From: Topomyia yanbarensis
Taxonomy: Eukaryota; Arthropoda; Insecta; Diptera; Culicidae
Assembly: GCF_030247195.1 (NCBI RefSeq)
Contig: NC_080672.1
Coordinates: 364,366,271-364,430,270 of the forward strand
DNA: 64,000 nt
Reading direction: 5' to 3'
In this document: piece after piece, positions 58,311-64,000 of the stretch
How positions within the stretch are numbered: position 1 is the first letter of the stretch
Layout of the letters: the number at the start of each line of letters is the position of its first letter
Program-made: the position numbers and the translations under genes
The notes under the pieces: model-generated
What the model was told of the DNA's origin: nothing
The model's database searches: none
Seen by the model: only the letters and a program-made list of their open reading frames with translations

Positions 58311-58991
58311 CTACCAGACTTTATCGTTACTTTGTGTTAATAATCTAGAGCATATTCTCTATATCGTGTGCGCGTGTTCTTGTGGTTGCAACAGGATTAT
58401 CTTCGGTGGTGAAGTCGGATTTATGAGTTGGATTTATGTGTCAGCCCAAGTAAACAATGAATTTGTACGCAGTTTGACGGCGTGCAAATTTGTTTATGTT
58501 CGTGTTTGCCGCATCGGTGCAGTTTCGAGAATGGTGTGACGTGAAGCAAAACATCAACAAGGGAAGAGGATTCGGTGAATGTCTCAATCGATGTCATACG
58601 GGCGGTCGAGGGTTCATTTATCTTAATAGAGAGTGAAGTGGTTGTTCAAACTGGTGTACTTCTGGTGTTTATCGACGATTCCGACCGGTGGTTTTGGTGT
58701 TTTGTGCTATGCTGTCAGATTGTGTTGAGTGAATTGATTGAATAGATCAGGCTATTTTGTGTCAAGTGATAATTTCCGAAAAAGTGATTGATGGTATGAA
58801 GCGTCCCTTAACGAGTGAGCAGTCCGTCAAATCTGTCACCCGTTGGATTAATTGTCGCGTCGTCGTGTAGTGCCGTACGGTCTTCTGGAGCAGGATTAAA
58901 CGTTCTGGCTGTCGAATTTGCATCGTTTCTCGCTGCTGCGCATCAAAATGCAACTGCCCCCGTGGAGGACGGGCAGCACGAAGCAGCTTCT

Positions 58992-59147
58992 ATGAGGTGC
59001 CTTAAAAAGAAGATGAGCCAGGTCTTCTCGCTGACCCAGAGATACAAGCGGACACTTCAAGCAATGGCGGCCGGCGTTTTTCTGATCTATATGACACTGG
59101 TTCTGTACCAGAATGTCTACGGCTACAGCAGCGGCAGTAATGGACAG
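58992..59147 (+). CDS. First coding exon of a probable type II membrane protein
   Basis: From ATG 58992 the frame gives 52 residues up to a donor site (ACAG|GTAGAG at 59147/59148), in phase 0. A basic start (MRCLKKKMSQVFSLTQRYKR) is followed by one hydrophobic segment (AMAAGVFLIYMTLVLY) and a short lumen-like Ser/Gly stretch. A short positive N-terminus plus one anchor is typical of Golgi type II enzymes such as sulfo- and glycosyltransferases, but no catalytic domain is in view. A second ATG at 59013 is possible. The leader (58300-58991) holds upstream ATGs, including a 24-codon frame from about 58797, which may limit translation. No later exon was recognised to the right. The gene is inferred from codon character, the anchor and the donor; the family is unknown. 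Confidence 0.55.
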
Positions 59148-59994
59148 GTAGAGAACACTTTTCCTTTTACGTACTTATCGGGGAATTTTGGCAGATCATG
59201 AACAATTTAATTATAAGAATTCCGCCACTTGCGGAACACATTCATTTTCAATCGGAGCGTTAAGTGTCAGCGAAAAATTTGAACATTTTTGCTCTCCTTC
59301 CTCCCTTATCGATCCTGCCGTGTATCCGAAGCATTCGAACTAACAATCCCGAATCACGCAAGTTCTGCTCGGATCGCGCCTGCCTGTTGTTGTTCACCAC
59401 TCCCTTCCCGGTTCTTCTCTTCGTTGAAGCATTGAAACAATCAAGGAACAAACAGAGCAAAAAAACAAGCACTGCCGACGGTGTTTTGACCAGCTCTTCG
59501 ATTCCCTTCGCCACGCTGCTGGTCCGTTCCGTTCTTATGCAGGCCGGATTGGCTTGCATATATTAATACAATTTTGGCCGGCAGCCAGGTTTCACGTGAT
59601 CCACATCCAGCACCACCACGCCACGGCTTTGTGCGGTGAGCGATATTTGCGGTTATTCGTGGCAATACGTTCACTATTATGGTTGATCCTGGACAATCTC
59701 GTTGTCTGGACCAACAACACCGTAACCGTAGGGCGTAGCAGATCAATGCACTTGATGATTTTCGGCGGCAAGCACCCACCACGGTTCTGGATCATTAGGG
59801 ACGGTGTTTGTGTGATATGCGGAATAGACTAGGAAATTGTGTTGAAAGTGGTGGAACGGAACGAATGGCCGTAGCCTTGGTTCTAAAAGAAATTCCTTGG
59901 AAGAGGAGAGAAAACAAACCATTCAAATGTAATCCTTGCTATTTCCGAAATAATTTGTTTTTTAAAGTAGTTATTGGAGAGTCCTTTCGAGTTC
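59148..59994. other. Probable intron start of the membrane-protein gene
   Basis: No repeats or domains were recognised. Frames on both strands at 59260-59830 have no family motifs. Confidence 0.4.
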
Positions 59995-60110
59995 CTCTCA
60001 TCAGAATCCGACACTAACTTAGTGACAGGACTAAGCTAGCCCCGGATTACTACTAGCTTGAAAAATGAAAGAACTATTTGTGTTTCTGAGCAAACCTCTA
60101 GTCCTGCAGG
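59995..60110. mobile_element. Partial copy of the CATCAGAATCCGACACTAA element
   Basis: CTCATCAGAATCCGACACTA followed by ACTTAGTGACAG, AAGCTAGC.CCGGATTA and TGAGCAAACC. This matches the reverse complement of 60597-60700, so it is one end of the same element. Confidence 0.75.
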
Positions 60111-60227
60111 ATGTCCCGTTAGAAAAGGAGCACTGATTAAGCTGATGGGAATTATTGAAACTGAAATTTGGCATGGCTTAGCAAGACAATGCAATGATGC
60201 AATAAAAACTATTTTTCTACTCTAATA

Positions 60228-60330
60228 CTACGTTCACACTACGAATTAAAACGTGTTTTAACGCTATCTTGATGATGTTTTTCTTGTTGCTAATTATTAT
60301 AACGTGTTTAACTCTGTAGTGTGAACGTAG
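60228..60330. mobile_element. 103-bp miniature inverted-repeat element
   Basis: The 15-bp ends CTACGTTCACACTAC and GTAGTGTGAACGTAG are perfect inverted repeats, and AACGTGTTT words lie inside both. No coding capacity. Confidence 0.85.
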
Positions 60331-60534
60331 GAGAAAATTGTTTTAAGCTACATTCGTGCGTAAAGGGCACAAAATCTATAACTATACGTTATTAGTTATT
60401 GGAGAGTCGAGCTTTTACTATATTTCTGCTTAGTGGAGAACAATTGTGGTATAAACTATTTTTTTTTGTTTAAAACCATCTTTGCACGTGAAGAACACAA
60501 AACCTGTAACAAAATTAGTTATGGAATTTGCGTT

Positions 60535-60710
60535 TAGACTTCGTATCATCAGAATCCGACACTATCTTAGTGACAGGGATGCCACGCTTGACTAGTGGTT
60601 TGCTCAGGAACACAAATTGTGTCTCCGTTTCATTAGAGCTAGAGTTAATCCGGCGCTAGCTTTGTTCTGTCACTAAGTTAGTGTCGGATACTGATGAGAC
60701 GAAGTCGAAA
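60535..60710. mobile_element. 176-bp miniature inverted-repeat element
   Basis: The left end ACTTCGTATCATCAGAATCC leads into GACACTATCTTAGTGACAG; the right end is the inverted form (CTGTCACTAAGTTAGTGTC, ending in GATGAGACGAAGT). Two or three mismatches over 38 bp. A partial second copy lies at 59995-60110. Confidence 0.85.
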
Positions 60711-60712
60711 CG

Positions 60713-62185
60713 ATTGTATACTATTCCCCCGAATATCATACCCCAGAAAGCCATTCCTCAGAATTCAGCCCCCCAGAATACCATCCCCCAGAAAATACTA
60801 TTCCCCAGAAAGTCATTTTCCAGAATGTACCACTCCCCAGAATGTGTTAAGTTGCTGAGGATGAGCTGCCGAAAGCGATGGCTCCTCGCAAGTAATCCAG
60901 TTATCCATTCGCTTACCCGATTTACTCAAACGTAGGAATTGATTGCTTCTTTCAAACATGAGCAGTTCATTGAATCTTAATGAAAATGACTCTTTATGTC
61001 TGCCCAGTTTACACTTGAAGAATTGTCCCAACTTTTGACCAAGTCTATCCTGTTCGGCACAAGGTCTTTTGGCACAACATCGTCTGACATGAGACATTAT
61101 ATGGTAGTTGGCCATTTGACCTAACAGTCGTGTAGCATAAGCACAGACAAACAGACATAACACTATGATTAATTCCTTTAAAATATCGATCCGCCAAACA
61201 CTGTACACGCTTCTAACCACTCATTTACAAATTAGTTAACCCTCAGACCCAGGAACTTTTTTTACTAGAGGTCTATCCCGCATACTTGCGCCATATATTA
61301 GTGGTGCCATATATGGATTATAATCGTAAATGTCCCAACTAAAAATATATTCAAAATGACCGCTAACATTGGCGAAGAATTGTTGTCGAGTATTATGTCT
61401 GTCAGTCTGTGGTATAAGTACCATTTGGCATAAGGTATGAAAATACTTTCGAATGTATTTCGGATAGATCGTACATTTGCGTACGAAACAAACATATGAT
61501 TACGGCGTTCGTTAAAGCCAACTGTCAAAATTCACTTTTAGCGAAAATTCTGGACAACCATTACGCTCTAACCACAGATGTTGGTAGTAAACAAAAGAGA
61601 AAAGTTTTCTTTTTCATTAAATGCTGTGAACTGTGCTGTCATATGTTTGTATGAGAAATGCTCCAAAAATACACCAAAGCGTTTGTCAAAATGAGCATTC
61701 ATTTCGATTTTAATATAGATTCAAGGATAGTTCAAAAGAAGGAATTAACACCTATGTTTGAATAAACCGGTCAGAAGAAAATATGACAAATTTGCGTGCA
61801 AGAGTTATTTGGCATACAAAATCAGAAAACTGCTCATGATTGAAAGAAGGAACCAATCCCTATGATCTAGTAAATCGGTTCTACGAGTGGATTTGCTTGC
61901 GAGAGGCAGCCAAATTCGGCGGCATGTCCTCAGCAGCTCCACACCGTATCAGTCCCTTGAATCAGGTAATGAGCAAACCTTAGGCTCCACCACAAAAAAA
62001 TGATTACGAACTTTTACTTTTCTGGGGAATGGAGCATTCTGGGGTATAATTTTCTGGGGAATGGAGCATTATGGATATTGGCTTTTTGGGGAATGGTACA
62101 TTCTGGGCAATGTCTTTCAGGGGGACGGTACATTCTGGGGATTGGCTTTCTGGGAAATGGCTTTCTGGGGAATGGTATACAACCA
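60713..62185. mobile_element. Foldback element with ATTCCCCAGAA arrays as ends
   Basis: The left end TTGTATACTATTCCCCCGAA opens an array of about seven units with core ATTCCCCAGAA (60724-60842). The right end is the inverted array TTCTGGGGAATGG (62018-62180) closing with GGTATACAACC. Inside the arrays, 60850-60960 and about 61840-61960 are again inverted copies (CTCGCAAGTAATCC... against GGATTTGCTTGCGAG). The ~0.9-kb centre has TTTGGCATAA words near 61422 and 61809. No transposase frame was found. Confidence 0.8.
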
Positions 62186-63278
62186 GTCGAAACGCATATT
62201 CCATAACTAATTGAATTGTTAAGTTTTTTTTCAACCACAGTTAATTAGCAGGAGTTTACCTAATTGAGTGCACGCATTATTAATATACAGACGGGAAAAT
62301 AAAAAGTGATAGTGTCATTCAATAGGACGGAACCTAGGGGCTCCTCCTTCCGAAATTTTCCTGAAAAAAAAATTGAAAAACATGTATCTCGGCAGCTCCT
62401 AACAAACTAGTGTTTTGTGAAGTATAATCAAATATAATGAGAAAATGTCGAAGAACTGAAAAAATCAGCAGGTTCTCAATGATTTTCGATTCTAATGATA
62501 AGAGCTTTCGATGTTATTTTAGTTCTAATAAAGTTTTTAAAACGCACACAATTCGTATTTTTGGTTGTAAGTCAGAGTTTTGAGCTCTAACATCTCATCA
62601 AACTTCTCACCCAGCCCGGCAAAAATGATATTTCCATTTTGCGAGAAGGCAGTTTTTCTTTTCACTACGCAATGTCGTTTTCATTGAAACCAAATTTTTT
62701 TTTTATTGGAAGGAAAACTCTTTTAAAACTGTGCTATTTTTTACAATCTAATAATAAACAACTGTACAATATACAAAAGCAATAATTAGTAGTCTTAGTT
62801 CATGTTCACACGAGAAACTTAAGGGTGCAGTCAGTATCAGCCTTTCTATCGCTATCTATGATTGCCAATTGTTGTCTATGGAAGTGCGATGAAACAACAG
62901 TGAGATATTAATAGGCAATTTAAGAGTGCGACTAAAATGTTGCGACTGGTTGCATCCTTAAGTTAATAAGTTGGTTCACTATGTGACAGCCGACTTGTCC
63001 ACAGTCATCTTTTTGTTACACATGAGAATTTTGCCTTAGAGAGCATCGATTTGTTTCAATTATTGCACATATAGCGAATCATCGTCTCTCGTTCTTTTTG
63101 CTCGTTATGGAATAGAGAGAGATGATCAGAAATCAGAAAGAAATGGAAGTAAAAACAATCAATCTATGACACTTCACTCAAGAGCTCCTGCTTCATTTTT
63201 TCCATACACTCAAGAGAAGCTCTTTCAGTTGCTCCGATCGTTTTATTCTGGTTTCAAGAATTCAACATATTGCAAAAG
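62186..63278. other. Non-coding DNA, nothing recognised
   Basis: AT-rich with short frames only. An interrupted palindrome (AAGGGTGCAGTCAG near 62821 against TTGCATCCTTAAG near 62950) may mark another small element. Confidence 0.35.
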
Positions 63279-63280
63279 GG

Positions 63281-63428
63281 GGCGGGCATAGCGTAGTTGG
63301 TAGACCTTATACGCAGGTCGCCTTTGATTCCCAGCTCAGAACATAGATTTGTCTAAAGATATGTTTCTAACCCGAAAAAGAGACTAATGACCCTAAGATT
63401 AAAACCCCTATAATCGAAGCAATAAAAC
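63281..63428 (+). mobile_element. tRNA-derived SINE (Feilai-like)
   Basis: The head is tRNA-like: GGGCATAGCGTAGTTGGTAG holds a good box A of the internal RNA polymerase III promoter (TAGCGTAGTTGG, 63289-63300), and TTTGATTCCC near 63323 is a weakened box B. A tRNA-unrelated body follows (AAGAGACTAATGACCCTAAG, AAAACCCCTATAATCGAA) and the copy ends in AATAAAA. Feilai SINEs of Aedes have this structure. It depends on a LINE for movement. Confidence 0.75.
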
Positions 63429-64000
63429 GTCTCTTTCGAAAGCACTTTACGTCTGCGCTGTTTGTATGACTTTGATGCGTTAAGTGCAATTACTTTCAGA
63501 AGTATATTAAACGCAGAAGTATATTTGATTGCAGGATACGAATCCTGCAATCAAATAAATAAGCTTTCTTCGAGAAGCAGACTATTTTTTTCTTTCTTGA
63601 TGGTGAGTGTGTAAAAAATAGCAAGAGCTAACGTTTTTGAGAATTTGCTTAGCAATCCCTATTATAAAAGTTGTATCGCTCCCTAATTTCAAAAGTTTAC
63701 GAATTCACACACATACAAAATCCAACAGCCAAAACGAACTAAAAAATTGTCTACCAATACCGTAGCTGACAAAATTATTGCAAACGGTTCATAGGAATCG
63801 GATAAATTTTAACAATTAAAAGGAAGGAAAAAAGCAAGTCTCCTTCATGAACGGGAAGCAACGATGTGTTCTCTTCCATTTCTCGGAGGCGAGTGATGCT
63901 GAAATAATGGTGCTCACCCATATTTATAGCTTAAAGTTACTTTAGTGTTGTTATTATTGAGCCACTTAATATGTTTTACATGAATCACTTTGTAAACTGA
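63429..64000. other. Non-coding DNA to the window edge
   Basis: No gene recognised. GATTGCAGGATACGAATCCTGCAATC at 63530-63555 is a perfect palindrome of 26 bases (shown here as its two halves read together); it may be a hairpin or a repeat end. Confidence 0.4.

Noticed and set aside
58815..58991. N-terminal extension of the membrane protein exon upstream of 58992
   Set aside because: The frame is open but has no ATG before 58992.

Overview
The window looks like a repeat-rich piece of a culicine mosquito nuclear genome, most likely Aedes-like. The evidence is AT-rich non-coding DNA, spliced animal genes with GT/AG introns, LINEs of the R1, LOA, RTE and I clades, Tc1/mariner DD37E transposons, a Feilai-like tRNA SINE and many short inverted-repeat elements. 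I see no bacterial feature and no CRISPR. Species assignment is inference.

Host genes are few and far apart. (1) 4633-5010 (+) is the last coding exon of the Mediator kinase-module subunit MED13 (fly skuld), followed by a long AT-rich 3' region; the rest of the gene lies to the left, beyond a broken R1 LINE. (2) 26037-27893 (+) is a complete three-exon LAS1-like gene (rRNA ITS2 endoribonuclease, 559 aa) with an Inr+DPE core promoter and an AATAAA signal. (3) 58992-59147 (+) is a probable first coding exon of a type II membrane protein, with a long leader and a donor site; the rest lies outside the window or was not recognised. (4) Near 8230-8800 is a decayed, intronless copy of an Rbp1-type SR splicing factor.

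Nearly everything else is mobile DNA. From left to right: an R1 LINE (1-~3870, minus); a field of foldback and miniature elements (7-25 kb); a DD37E mariner (~28.9-30.08 kb, minus) whose right end meets a 5'-truncated LOA LINE (30.08-~32.8 kb, plus) exactly at a TA; a full-length RTE LINE (34723-37990, plus) with a 13-bp target duplication; a 5.1-kb element with TTAA flanks and piggyBac-like ends (38623-43766) that itself holds a 0.7-kb foldback with poly-G ends; a coding-free LTR element on the minus strand (43984-46375) with a 5-bp duplication; a second DD37E mariner (50758-56914, plus) split by a 5.1-kb I-clade LINE (51586-56711, minus) with a 13-bp duplication; and, around 57.6-63.4 kb, several miniature elements, a foldback element built from ATTCCCCAGAA arrays, and a SINE.

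The best candidate for something undescribed is the 2.4-kb LTR element. It has 165/167-bp LTRs, a primer binding site resembling the 3' end of tRNA-Ser and a purine tract, but no gag-pol. Its interior is two tandem arrays: a higher-order array of small hairpins with a 107-bp period next to the primer site, and a ~176-bp satellite array that carries a miniature transposon in one unit.
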